Assembly (NCBI GenBank): GCA_902477915.1
Contig: CABSJA010000001.1
Coordinates: forward strand, 1-64,000
DNA: 64,000 nt
DNA from: an uncultured Veillonella sp.
GTDB taxonomy: Bacteria; Bacillota; Negativicutes; Veillonellales; Veillonellaceae
Direction of reading: 5' to 3'
Part shown: one piece after another, positions 28,054 to 38,100 of the stretch
Layout of the letters: every line of letters starts with the position of its first letter
Numbering within the stretch: the stretch's first letter is position 1
Translations under genes and position numbers: made by a program
The notes under the pieces: model-generated
What the model saw: only the letters and a program-made list of their open reading frames with translations
Database searches by the model: none
What the model was told of the DNA's origin: nothing

Positions 28054-28200
28054 GGTAAGAGGAAGGCGAACCCCTTACCGGTGCCGCATGATATAGGTTT
28101 GTTATTAAGAGAGAGATTTTGAAGTAAACACAACACAAAGATTATCAAATAGTTGGAGAGTAACTAAGATGAACGGGCGATCACACGGCATCAAATAATA
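28054..28200 (-). other. Gap with GC-rich hairpin, unassigned
   Basis: Contains a GGTAAG/CTTACC hairpin (about 28054-28079) just upstream of the 28011-28053 terminator when read on the minus strand. Its T-arm-like GGGGTTCGCC is not part of a tRNA fold. It could be the end of a small transcript; I cannot support more. Confidence 0.25.
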
Positions 28201-28231
28201 AGATAATGGCTTTTATAAAAAGCCATTATCT
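28201..28231 (-). terminator. Terminator-like hairpin after inverse autotransporter
   Basis: Perfect 14-bp stem AGATAATGGCTTTT/AAAAGCCATTATCT with a 3-nt loop, 157 nt downstream of the stop at 28388. The downstream minus-strand sequence TATTATTTG is a poor U-tract, so termination may be partial. Confidence 0.5.
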
Positions 28232-28387
28232 TAAAAAACAATTGATATGAACACTAACGTTTCCCTTACCTAGAGTATATCACTTATATAGGAATAATAG
28301 TAGGTTGTTTTTCATTTAATTTTCATTAAAATAAAATGAATGCAGGGAATGGCATGACCATTCAATTTGTCTATTCAGTTATCAAAA

Positions 28388-29431
28388 TTATTGTTCAACA
28401 AAAACCGTATTAGTTCGTCTTACGAGGTTGAGCATTTTATCGCGAACCGTTGCAGATTGTTCTAAACGATGCTTGCCACCATACCAAGCCATCGGAGCTC
28501 CCGCTAAACGGAACGTAATTTTACCATATGCACCACCAGAGCTATGTTCCGGTTTATTGTATCCCATATCTACAGATACACGCGGCGTAAGTTGCATCTC
28601 AGAGCCTATGCGCAAACCATTCTTATCGGCTTGTCGATCCTGGTTCCAGTGATAGCCTTCAACATAGACTCTAGCCCAACGCGCATTTTTAAAGGTTTTA
28701 TCATATTCTAAGGTATAACCATTAGATACTCGCTCTAAGGTATGTAGGTTCGCATCCAAAACACGCTCATCGGAAGCAGAACCATACCAGTTAAAACGAA
28801 ACTCGCTTTCACCAGACATATATTCAAGACCTGCACTGAGTCGATCGTGACGATTTAAGAAGCGATGGTCATAGAATAGATGAACCCCATAGAGACGACG
28901 GTCGTCCTTGGAAATACGACGGTACCCAACACCTACGTTAAGGGTAGTACCCGTATCAGAGGCGCGAGAAATACGCTGCTGCGTAAACCACACATCACGA
29001 GAGGTATGATCGTAATGACCTAGAGGCTGAATAGTCTCCGCAGAATACAGCGGCTTCCACCCTTCTTGAAACTGAAAGCTCAGCGTAGTGCGTCGCATCC
29101 ACGGCTTACCTTTGGCACCATACATAGCATTAGATACATTGGACATAGCCACCGCATTAATGGCGCGGTTCACTGCATCCACATTGCTATACTGCACGGT
29201 CTTAGTATCTTGCCGATCCATGATGAGCGGCCCACCTTGGCCAATCACATGGTCTGGTGTAGCAGCAGGCGTAATGTGAAAGCCCTCTGATGCGGCCTTC
29301 ATGCGCTCTGTTTGAGTATCCGTTTTTGCAGACACTACGCCCTTATCATTATGTAATTGTTGTTTTTCTGCCTCAGCTGTACCCACACAACACAATAGGG
29401 CGCTCAAGGCGATACACACAATACGTTTCAT
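28388..29431 (-). CDS. Inverse autotransporter beta-domain protein without passenger
   Basis: 347-aa outer-membrane protein of the intimin/invasin (type Ve) class. Residues 1-21 are a signal peptide (AEA/E). Residues about 110-325 match the inverse-autotransporter barrel: LNVGVGYRR, LYGVHLFYDHRF, LSAGLEYMSGESEFRFNWYG, then SDERVLD. In this family the barrel is followed by a helix and a V-x-RNN-x-IVLEY-like strand leading into extracellular Ig-like domains. Here the protein stops at LVRRTNTVFVEQ, exactly at that junction, so no passenger is encoded. The stop is followed by non-coding sequence and a hairpin, with no obvious continuing passenger frame. It may be a passenger-less barrel with its own role or a natural truncation. 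The start ATG has GAGAG just upstream. Confidence 0.88.
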   Translation of the reverse strand: MKRIVCIALSALLCCVGTAEAEKQQLHNDKGVVSAKTDTQTERMKAASEGFHITPAATPDHVIGQGGPLIMDRQDTKTVQYSNVDAVNRAINAVAMSNVSNAMYGAKGKPWMRRTTLSFQFQEGWKPLYSAETIQPLGHYDHTSRDVWFTQQRISRASDTGTTLNVGVGYRRISKDDRRLYGVHLFYDHRFLNRHDRLSAGLEYMSGESEFRFNWYGSASDERVLDANLHTLERVSNGYTLEYDKTFKNARWARVYVEGYHWNQDRQADKNGLRIGSEMQLTPRVSVDMGYNKPEHSSGGAYGKITFRLAGAPMAWYGGKHRLEQSATVRDKMLNLVRRTNTVFVEQ

Positions 29432-29477
29432 TACTCTCTACATTTAAAATTCATGAACAACAAATGAAATATATACT

Positions 29478-29507
29478 AGTGTATCGAATAATGTTTATGT
29501 ATGTCAA
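29478..29507 (-). promoter_or_regulatory. Predicted promoter of inverse autotransporter gene
   Basis: Consensus TTGACA (29502-29507), 18-nt spacer, TACACT (29478-29483). Unlike the TAA genes it uses the consensus -35. Confidence 0.5.
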
Positions 29508-29551
29508 GATAAGAGGTCACTAGAAACGTATTATATTACTATTATATGTAT

Positions 29552-29588
29552 ATAAAAAGAGGTAATAACCATGTTATTACCTCTTTCA
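29552..29588. terminator. Intrinsic terminator after the 459-aa TAA
   Basis: 14-bp stem AAAGAGGTAATAAC/GTTATTACCTCTTT with a 3-nt loop, followed on the minus strand by TTTTT. Confidence 0.88.
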
Positions 29589-29656
29589 TATCCTTTATCA
29601 ATATTAAAGCTTACTCTATATTACTACACTGAATATTAAATATTAGATATTAGATT

Positions 29657-31036
29657 CTATTTTTCATTAAGTTTTTGCACAAGCATATCTACTGTTTCTT
29701 GTAGTTTTTTATTTTGTGCTTCTAATGTATCTACCCGTTGTTCCAATGCGTTATAGGATGCAGGGGAAATCTTAGGCAACGTTTTATTTTCACCGAATTT
29801 ATAGGATACGCCTACATTAGTCATCAAATCACCACTTACAGTTGTACCTGCTGTAAGGAGTAGGTTTTCTTTCGAATAGTAACCTACGCCAAGAGCCAAT
29901 GCATTTTCGCCTTTATAGTGACCATAGCCACCCATAACTTGAACCTTGTGGTCTGGATCAAATTGTAGTGGATGTAATGCAGCTAGTGCTGCAGCACGAG
30001 CATCACCGCGGTTGGATTCTTTTTCCACGTGGCGCACATCGCGGTGCAATACATCAATTTGTTGGTTTGTGCCATATAATTGGGATCCGTTAACTGCATC
30101 TGTAGAGTCCGCAGTAATACGACCTGCCGCTACATGAGTAATGGTGCGTTCTTGACCGGCTGCACCAACGGATACAGTAGACACAGGAGCCGTACCAGCG
30201 AATTTTTCAGTAACACCATTATTATAAGTATAACTAGGAGTGCTCACTACATCACTACTTTCAGCAGTAGAATTATTACCTAATACAACTGCATTATCTA
30301 GCGATGTTTTCACATTATTACCCACTACGAATGTATTATTCGCACTGACTTGGTTATTATTACCCACACTGTAGGAGTTATCCCCCTTAACAGTATCTAC
30401 ATTATATGTACCTACACCAAAGGCGCCGGATTGGTTGCCTTCAATCTTGTTATATGCACCAATAGCGGAGTTCTTATCACCTTTAAAGATAACGCCATGG
30501 CCCATACCATAGTTAAAATCACCATTTACAGTAGAGTTAGAACCGATTAATACAGTATTATTCCCCTTACTACCGCCTGCTTGAGAGGCACCGAGCCATA
30601 CGTTTTTATTACCTTCAGAGCCAGCTCCTGCAAAATAACCTACCGCAATTGTATCCGAAATTGTTGAGTTATAACCTGCTGCAAAGTTACCTAAAAAGTT
30701 ATAGTCACCTTTACCACCTACAAAGCTCTTAGCACCTAATGCTACATTGCCACCGCCTTGAGAACCATTCAAGGAAAGACGACCGATAGCGATATTATTA
30801 CCCTTTGCATTTGGATCTCCTGTATGGGAATATGGATCGCTGTTAGCCGCCCCAGTTTGACCACCGAGATGTACATTGTCTGAGTTGGTGAAAGATGACC
30901 AACCTTGTAGACCAATGTTATAAGTGGCACCACCAGAGGAAACAACAGGAATATCTGCTGCTTGTACCAAGCTTGCCGAAGATATAGTCAAAACTCCGAG
31001 TACTGCTAATAATTGTAGTTTCTTTGCGTGATTCAT
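29657..31036 (-). CDS. Short YadA-like trimeric autotransporter
   Basis: 459-aa type Vc autotransporter. I choose the ATG at 31036: GGAGG is 9 nt upstream, but only 3 nt from the alternative ATG at 31042. A normal signal peptide ends near VQA/ADIP. The passenger is almost entirely head-type repeats (NIAIGRLSLNG, NVALGAKSF, GNNSTAESS), then one neck (DAVNGSQLYGTNQQ), then a barrel ending VSYKF at about residue 414. A 45-residue coiled-coil tail follows the barrel, again unlike classical YadA, but lacks the GPISSAY motif. No extended signal region, no long stalk and no small partner gene. It would form a short lollipop-shaped adhesin. Confidence 0.92.
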   Translation of the reverse strand: MNHAKKLQLLAVLGVLTISSASLVQAADIPVVSSGGATYNIGLQGWSSFTNSDNVHLGGQTGAANSDPYSHTGDPNAKGNNIAIGRLSLNGSQGGGNVALGAKSFVGGKGDYNFLGNFAAGYNSTISDTIAVGYFAGAGSEGNKNVWLGASQAGGSKGNNTVLIGSNSTVNGDFNYGMGHGVIFKGDKNSAIGAYNKIEGNQSGAFGVGTYNVDTVKGDNSYSVGNNNQVSANNTFVVGNNVKTSLDNAVVLGNNSTAESSDVVSTPSYTYNNGVTEKFAGTAPVSTVSVGAAGQERTITHVAAGRITADSTDAVNGSQLYGTNQQIDVLHRDVRHVEKESNRGDARAAALAALHPLQFDPDHKVQVMGGYGHYKGENALALGVGYYSKENLLLTAGTTVSGDLMTNVGVSYKFGENKTLPKISPASYNALEQRVDTLEAQNKKLQETVDMLVQKLNEK

Positions 31037-31108
31037 AATCATACGCCTCCCTTGTTATACTACAAAATACTTCCCCCTTCATATTACCCTCATGATTACT
31101 ACGATTAA

Positions 31109-31137
31109 ATTATACTGCTATCGAAAAAATATGTAAA
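31109..31137 (-). promoter_or_regulatory. Predicted promoter of the 459-aa TAA
   Basis: TTTACA (31132-31137), 17-nt spacer, perfect TATAAT (31109-31114). The 5' UTR is about 65 nt. Confidence 0.65.
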
Positions 31138-31180
31138 TAACATAAATAATAATTCATAAAGGCTAGATTAGCCAATACAA

Positions 31181-31230
31181 TTAAAAACAAACCCCCGTAG
31201 GAATGAATCCTACGGGGGCCATTTGTTTTA
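31181..31230 (-). terminator. GC-rich intrinsic terminator of an orphan transcript
   Basis: 11-bp stem CCCCCGTAGGA/TCCTACGGGGG (31192-31202/31208-31218) followed on the minus strand by TTTGTTTTT. It is about 240 nt beyond the partner gene's own terminator (31462-31495), so it probably ends a separate transcript. Confidence 0.85.
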
Positions 31231-31382
31231 GTACGACCTATAGCTTGCGAGAGAGAACATAGTATCCAAAAGGATTGTAATTGCTTTGTATCTAGGAGTA
31301 ATTGCATATACTTGAATACTATTATGTAAATTTATGTATAGTATGTAAGGGCTTACCTATATATAAACAGCTATAAGGTCAT
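31185..31382 (-). ncRNA. Candidate small RNA of about 195 nt
   Basis: Defined by the promoter at 31389-31431 and the strong terminator at 31181-31230, with no ribosome-site-led ORF between. A 65-aa frame here runs straight through the terminator and is not credible. Expression and exact ends are inference. Confidence 0.4.
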
Positions 31383-31388
31383 GGAATT

Positions 31389-31431
31389 AGTATAGTACTA
31401 TTAAGGCCACTATTATGTGATTTAACTCACA
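31389..31431 (-). promoter_or_regulatory. CRP-type palindrome over an orphan promoter
   Basis: TGTGA-N6-TCACA (31416-31431), an exact CRP-family consensus palindrome. On the minus strand a TATACT -10 (31389-31394) lies such that the palindrome centre is at about -41.5, the class II activator position. The -35 region is poor (CATAAT), as expected for an activator-dependent promoter. The binding protein is inferred; Crp/Fnr-family members share this motif type. Confidence 0.5.
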
Positions 31432-31461
31432 TTTTCCTAAAATAATGTAGTCATAAAAACT

Positions 31462-31495
31462 AAAAGAGGCAACGGCTTTTACCGTTACCTCTTTC
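31462..31495 (-). terminator. Terminator of TAA/partner unit 3
   Basis: Stem GAGGTAACGG/CCGTTGCCTC on the minus strand with one U-G pair (a mismatch on plus), followed by TTTTAGTTTTTA. It lies 28 nt after the partner gene stop. Confidence 0.8.
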
Positions 31496-31522
31496 AAAAA
31501 TATAAATTTATAATTATACCGA

Positions 31523-32092
31523 TTAGCGGATGCGTTTAACGCGGTTGTTACCATCGCGCATAGCTTGTTGTAAGCTGTAGATTACCATTTCGTTCATGTA
31601 GAAACGCAATTCATCGTTAGACATGTTAGCTGTATTCTTTTCAAGAATTGCCAAGATTTGGTTTTCATATTCAGCTTTATTCATGTCAGACACAGTTGTG
31701 TGATTTTCGAAGAATTCTTTGTAATCTAAGTACAAGCGATCTAATGCTACACGAGCATAGCTGTCTTTTTTATAGCGATGGCTTGTAATGTACCAGTCAC
31801 GACGAACATTCATATAGTACAACACGTTATTAGTATAACGTTGTTGACCAGACATTACGCGATTGTCGTCTTTGATTAAAGCATTGCTCATCCCCAATTG
31901 GAATGCTGCAAATTCAGATACTACAGCTTTTACCTCTTCACTAGGAACAGCAAGAGAGATTTCTTGTTGTTCTGCAGTCAAAGGAGCCGCAGGTTGTTCA
32001 GGCATCATCAAAGGATCTTGTGCCGCATGTACTTGGCCAGCAACACATACAGAAGCAATTGCCATAACTGGTAGTAATTTAATTAGTTTCAT
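31523..32092 (-). CDS. Small secreted TAA-partner protein, copy 3 (divergent)
   Basis: 189-aa secreted protein. I use the ATG at 32092, which has GAGGGGA 3-4 nt upstream; the frame extends 4 codons to 32104 but that places the ribosome site inside it. Signal peptide 1-23 (VHA/AQDP). Overall identity with the other two partners is low, but the C-terminal core is clearly shared: AILEKNTANMSNDELRFYMNE here versus SNEELRHYMNE there, followed by a similar helix (YSLQQAMRDGN). It lacks the VDLRxAI repeats and ends in basic residues (RVKRIR). It lies 79 nt downstream of the giant TAA at 32172, separated by a GC-rich hairpin. The divergence makes the conserved position and motif more telling. Function unknown. 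Confidence 0.87.
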   Translation of the reverse strand: MKLIKLLPVMAIASVCVAGQVHAAQDPLMMPEQPAAPLTAEQQEISLAVPSEEVKAVVSEFAAFQLGMSNALIKDDNRVMSGQQRYTNNVLYYMNVRRDWYITSHRYKKDSYARVALDRLYLDYKEFFENHTTVSDMNKAEYENQILAILEKNTANMSNDELRFYMNEMVIYSLQQAMRDGNNRVKRIR

Positions 32093-32105
32093 AAGTCCCC
32101 TCATT

Positions 32106-32134
32106 GGAAGCCGCCCTCCCCAGGGCGGCTTTCC
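32106..32134 (-). other. Intergenic stem-loop without U-tract, unit 3
   Basis: 8-bp GC-rich stem GCCGCCCT/AGGGCGGC with a GGGG loop on the minus strand, extended by GGAA/TTCC. It ends 14 nt before the partner start codon, with the ribosome site directly after it. No T-run follows, so it is not a standard terminator. Confidence 0.75.
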
Positions 32135-32171
32135 TATGTTTTAAATACTCAATACACTCTCAAGTGAATGA

Positions 32172-35100
32172 TTATTTGGTTAACCCAGCTTGTTTCATAA
32201 GCATTGCAATTTGAGCTTTCATCTCTTCATTATCTCGTTGTACTTGTTCGTACTTAGCAGATAATTCCTCATCGCGTTGTTTCATGCGTAAGTTCTCAGC
32301 TTTCAATGCAGCTACTTCATCTTGCATTACATAAGCAGAGCTGATTGGGCCAGCTTTGTAACGCGCTGGAATTGCTTTTTTAGCGTCAGATGTACCGAAT
32401 TTATAAGATACACCAGCGTTAACCATATTATCATGACCACCTAAGGAAACACCCATATGAAGCATTGTAGATTCATTTGTATAGTGAGCGATACCAATAG
32501 CAGCAGCAGTACTACCTTTATAGTTGCCAACAGCCGCCAACACTTGTGTAGGTTCTAATGGATCATATTGCAATGGTTTAAGACCTGCCATGGCTGCGCT
32601 AGCTGCACCAACATCAGCGATTTTACCATCTACACTATGCATAGCATTGCGCAATTGGTTAACGTTAACCGCATCAGTGCCATTGATGCCTGGCGCTACA
32701 TTAGTAATAGTATTATTACCATTGTTTAAGCCATTTTCTGTAAGACTTACAGTGTGACCTGGTACAGGTTGACCGTTGATGGATGGAGTAATTGTGATGC
32801 CACCACCATCTACTTTTGTATCTACTGTATAAGGAATTGTAGTATTAGTTCCTGGTACAGTTTTTGTATACGTAGTAGAACCGTCTTTTAGGTTGAGGTC
32901 CTTAGCCAACTTGATATCATAGCCATCGCCTGCAGCGTTCTTCATAACAGCCAGATTGTTGTCACTCAAACGATTTACATCAGCGCCACCTTTTAGGTTC
33001 ATTGTATCGCCTAAACCGCGAACAACTTTACCATCGTTACCAGCTTGGTCACCTTGGAATACACGACCATTTTTAGCTTTTTCGTTAAAGTCGTCGTTAA
33101 CAGCTTTTAATTGATCTTCTGTTGCCGCGCGACCTGTAACAGCTACAGGGTTGTTAGGATTCCATGTTTTATTGTCCAAACCAGTCACAAAGTTACCATT
33201 TTGACCACCTGAGCTTTGGTTACCCATGATTACATCGCCAGCTTTCACAGTGTTACCTGCTGTAACAGAACCTGTGCTGCCATCGATTGTAACTTGGTTA
33301 GCGCCATTACCCGTAGTAATCGTACCAGTAGATCCATCAACTTTAACTTGTTTTGCTGGATCTGTGCCAAGTGTAATTGTATCATTCAAGGACATCTTAA
33401 TCGCAGTGCCATCTACGGAAGTCTTGATGTTGCCGTCGCCTTTGAGGTCGATTACTTCACCAAGATGTTTCTTCACAGATTGACCATCCTCTGCTTTAAG
33501 ACCGAAGCCTTGTGCTTTGATGTCTTCTATTGCAGTATGCAATTGACCGCCATTTACAGCGTCTTTGCTGCCGGCAGCAATTGTACCATCTTCTACATTA
33601 GTGATTTTCTTATCACCAGCATTAATGCCGTCTTTTGTTACCTTAGGACCGTTTTCGATAGTCAAACCATCTTTATCGATAGTAACCGCTTTGTTACCAC
33701 CATCGTTGATTTGCAAGCCATCTTTAGTCAACTTAGTCGCTTCATTGGCGCCGTCTTTAATAGTTACACCATTTGTATCCATCTTAGTGTCGCCTGTTGT
33801 TACTGTGTTTGCTGTAACAGTATCTACATTAAGATCTCTAGCCAATGCTACTTTCACAGCACCATTATCTACAGATGTAGTAATGTTCGTACCGTCACCT
33901 TTCACAGTTACAGTATCACCAAGGGATTTCTTAACAGAAGCGCCATCTTCAGCAGTTAAACCGAAACCTTTAGTTTTAAGGTCTTCTACCGCTGTATGTA
34001 ATTGACCGCCATTTACAGCATCTTTACTGCCAGCTGCGATTATACCGTCAGCTACGTTAGTGATTTTCTTATCACTAGCGTCGATACCATCTTTAGTCAT
34101 AGATGGACCATCTGTAATCACAACGCCGTCTTTAGTAACGGACGTCAACGGATTACCTGCTGCATCATTAATAGTGAGACCGCCACCGTTTACAACAGTG
34201 TTGCCATCTGTACCATTGTTGAAAGTAGCAGAATTTAGGCCTTTAAGGTCTTTCGCAAGACGAAGCATCAATGTATCAGTGCCATCAGCTACTACCCCAA
34301 TATTATCGTCATTGGAAAGTTTCGCTGCGTCTGTAATACCACCCTTAACATTTACTTGGTTGTTAAGTTTTTTCTTGATTACAGTGCCACTGTCGCCACC
34401 GTACAACATGCCGTCGTCCATAGTGGCTACTTGGTGCTCACCAGTCTTATCAGTATACACGATACGTGTGATTCCGTCTATACCGTCAACGCCTTTTTCA
34501 CCCTTAACACCTTTGGCAGCATCATCGTAACCATTTTTCACAGAAATATCGATGCCATTTTTGCCATCTTTGCCGTTTGTACCAGCAGGACCTGTTAAGC
34601 CGATGTGACCAACGCCGTCTTTACCGGAAATGGAAACTGCATCTTTGCCGTCAGCACCTGTGATGCCTACCTTACCATTGTTGCCATCTTGACCAGCTAC
34701 GCCTGTAGGGCCTGTAATGGATACGCCATCTTTACCGTCTTTGCCGTCTTTATTGACCTTAATAGAATCGGCTACAAGGTTTTTGTTCAATTTAACATTA
34801 ATCGTTGTAGTGCCAGTTGTATTATCTTGGTCGATGAAAGTCTTAATATTTTCGCCGCTGTAGTTAGCGTCTGCATCAGTGCCTTCACCTTTTACGATGA
34901 CAGTGGAGCCTAATTTATTAGTCTTAGTACCACCAACGTTAGCGTCGAATTTAAGGCCTGCATTGGATTGGTTTGCCAACGCATCTTTCAATTGATCCTC
35001 TGTAGCAGCACGACCAGTTACGATGTTGTCAGCATCCCAAGTTTTGTTATCAAGACCTGTTACATAATTGCCAGTTTCTTTAGTACCATCTGCTTTAGTC

Positions 35101-38100
35101 GCTTCTTGGTTACCCATAGTCGCTGTACCTGCTTTTACAGTTTCAGCAGCTGTTACTGTGTTAAGACCTTTAAGATCTTTTGCCAAGCGAACTTTCAACG
35201 TATCTGTACCATCAGAAACTACGCCGATATTGTCATCAGTAGTCAATTTAGTTTCGTCAGTAATGCCACCCTTAACATTTACTTGGTTGTTAAGTTTTTT
35301 CTTAATCACATTACCAGCGTCACCACCGTACAACATACCATCGTCCATTGTGGCAACTTGGTGTTCCCCAGTATTGTCTGTGTACACAATGCGTGTGATA
35401 CCGTCAACGCCGTCTACACCTTTTTCGCCTTTAACGCCTTTAGCAGCATCGTCGTAACCATTCTTAACAGACATATCGATACCGTTGGAACCATCCTTGC
35501 CGTTTGTACCAGCAGGGCCTGTTAAGCCGATGTGACCTACGCCGTCTTTACCGGAGATAGAAACTGCATCTTTACCATCAGCACCTGTGATACCAACCTT
35601 ACCGTTATTACCATCTGTACCAGCTATACCTGTAGGACCTGTAATGGATACGCCGTCTTTGCCATCTCTACCATCTTTGTTGACTTTGATGGAATCGGCT
35701 ACAAGGTTCTTATTCAATTTAACATCAATTGTTGTGTTACCAGTTGTATTATCTTGTTTGATGAAAGTCTTAATGTTTTCGCCGCTGTAGTTAGCGTCTG
35801 CTTCGTTGCCTTCACCTTTTACGATGACAGTGGAACCAAGTTTATTAGTTTGAACGCCACCAACGTTAGCGTCAAATTTAAGACCTTTGTTGATCAACGC
35901 ATCGGAGCTGTCTTTAATCTTATCAGTTAAGTAGTCTACGTTAACTGCTTCGCTACCATCGTTGCCAGTTGCGTACGCCACGTTTGTTACGTGAGTACCA
36001 CCAGTTTTATTAGTGTATGCAGGACCTTCGTAAGTTACCTTAGATTTATCTGCTGTATTTGTAGCAGGATTCAAGTCGTACTTAACAGCGCGGTCATCTA
36101 ATTTATCTAGGTTAGATTTAGATGCTACGTCCTTGATAGTTACTGTTTCAGTTTGGTTTGGATGATTTTTATCTTGTACAGTCAACGCCACATCACCGTT
36201 GTTGTCTACAGTGTAGTCGCCATTGGATCCAGCTGTTTGGTTTTGAACTAAACGATAATCTGTGGAGTTGGAGCTTTGATTGTTGATAGCCTCTGTAACC
36301 TTTTTCAACTGATCTTCTGTAGCAGCACGGCCACTAACAGCAGTTGGATTTGTTACGTCCCAATCTTTATTATCTAGGCCTGTTACATAGTTGCCAGTAT
36401 TGGCTGCAGGTGTGCCATCAGATTGTTTACCCATCACAACATCGCCAGCCTTAACTGTTTCAGTAGCAGTTACTGTGTTAAGACCTTTAAGATCTTTTGC
36501 CAAACGAACTTTCAACGTATCTGTTCCATCAGATACAACACCGATGTTATCGTCAGCTGTAAATTTGGCTGGATCTGTAATGCCACCCTTAACATTTACT
36601 TGATTGTTAAGTTTTTTCTTGATTACAGTACCAGTGTCACCACCGTATAACATGCCGTCATCCATTGTGGCAACTTGGTGTTCACCAGTATTGTCTGTGT
36701 ACACAATGCGCGTAATACCATCAACACCGTCTACACCTTTTTCGCCCTTAACGCCTTTAGCAGCATCGTCATAGCCATTCTTAACGGACATATCGATACC
36801 ATTTGTTCCGTCCTTGCCATTTGTACCAGCAGGGCCCGTTAAACCGATGTGACCTACGCCGTCTTTACCGGAGATAGATACAGCATCTTTGCCGTCAGCA
36901 CCAGTGATGCCTACCTTACCATTGTTGCCGTCTTGACCAGCTACGCCAGTAGGACCTGTAATGGATACGCCATCCTTACCGTCTCTACCATCTTTGTTAA
37001 CTTTGATGGAGTCAGCTACAAGGTTTTTGTTCAATTTAACATTGATTGTTGTATTACCAGTAGCATCTTGATCGATGAAAGTCTTAATGTTTTCGCCGCT
37101 GTAGTTAGCATCAGCTTCAGTGCCTTCGCCTTTCACAGCTACAGTGGAGCCTAATTTGTTCGTTTGAACGCCACCAACGTTAGCATCGAATTTCAAGCCT
37201 TTGTTGATCAACGAATCGGAGCTGTCTTTAATTTTATCAGTTAAGTAGTCTACGTTAACTGCTTCGCTACCATCGTTGCCTGTTGCGTACGCCACGTTAG
37301 TTACATGAGTACCACCAGATTTATTAGTGCTGTTGTACGCAGGACCTTCGTAAGTAACTTTAGATTTATCTACATTACCTGTACCATCTAAATCATACTT
37401 AACTGCGCGGTCTTCTAATTTATCAAGCTCAGTTTTAGATGCAATATCTTTGATAGTTACAGTATTAATAGTACCAGATTTATCATCTTTAACCTTTAAG
37501 TCTACTTGGTTGTTTGTAACCTTGTAGGAACCGTCAGTTGTATTAGTTGGATCACCAATCAAGCGATAATCAGATGCACTAGCGCTCGCTGCTTTCACTG
37601 CATCACTGACAGTTTTCAATTGGTCTTCTGTTGCCGCACGGCCAGGTACGAATACAGGATCAGCCATATTCCAATTAGTATTATCTAAACCTGTTACAAA
37701 ATTACCAGTTTGAGTGCCACCTTTGTTATCAGTACCAGTTTGTTTACCTACTGTGGCAGTACCAGCTTTCACAGTATCTGTAGCAGTCACAGATTTAAGA
37801 CCTGTAATATCTTTAGCCAATTGCAATTGAAGTTTTGCATTGCCATCCGCATCAACTGCTGCAGATGTAACACCGATATTATTACCTGTTGCAAGGTCAG
37901 CCGCGTTTGTAACGCCACCGTTTACATCCACTTGTTTGTTGAGTTTTACATTAGATGTAGCACCCATGTCGCCTTTGAATTTAAGGCCATCATTTAATGT
38001 AGCTACCTCTTCTTTAGTACCATCTGGTTTTTCATAAACAATACGAGTTGTAGTTGTACCAGCAGCACCATCTACACCAGGTTGGCCATCACGAGTAATG

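Noticed and set aside
28054..28079. T-arm-like GGGGTTCGCC suggesting a tRNA
   Set aside because: No acceptor, D or anticodon arms can be formed around it.
31110..31307. 65-aa minus-strand frame
   Set aside because: It runs through a strong intrinsic terminator and the promoter of the next gene and has no ribosome site.
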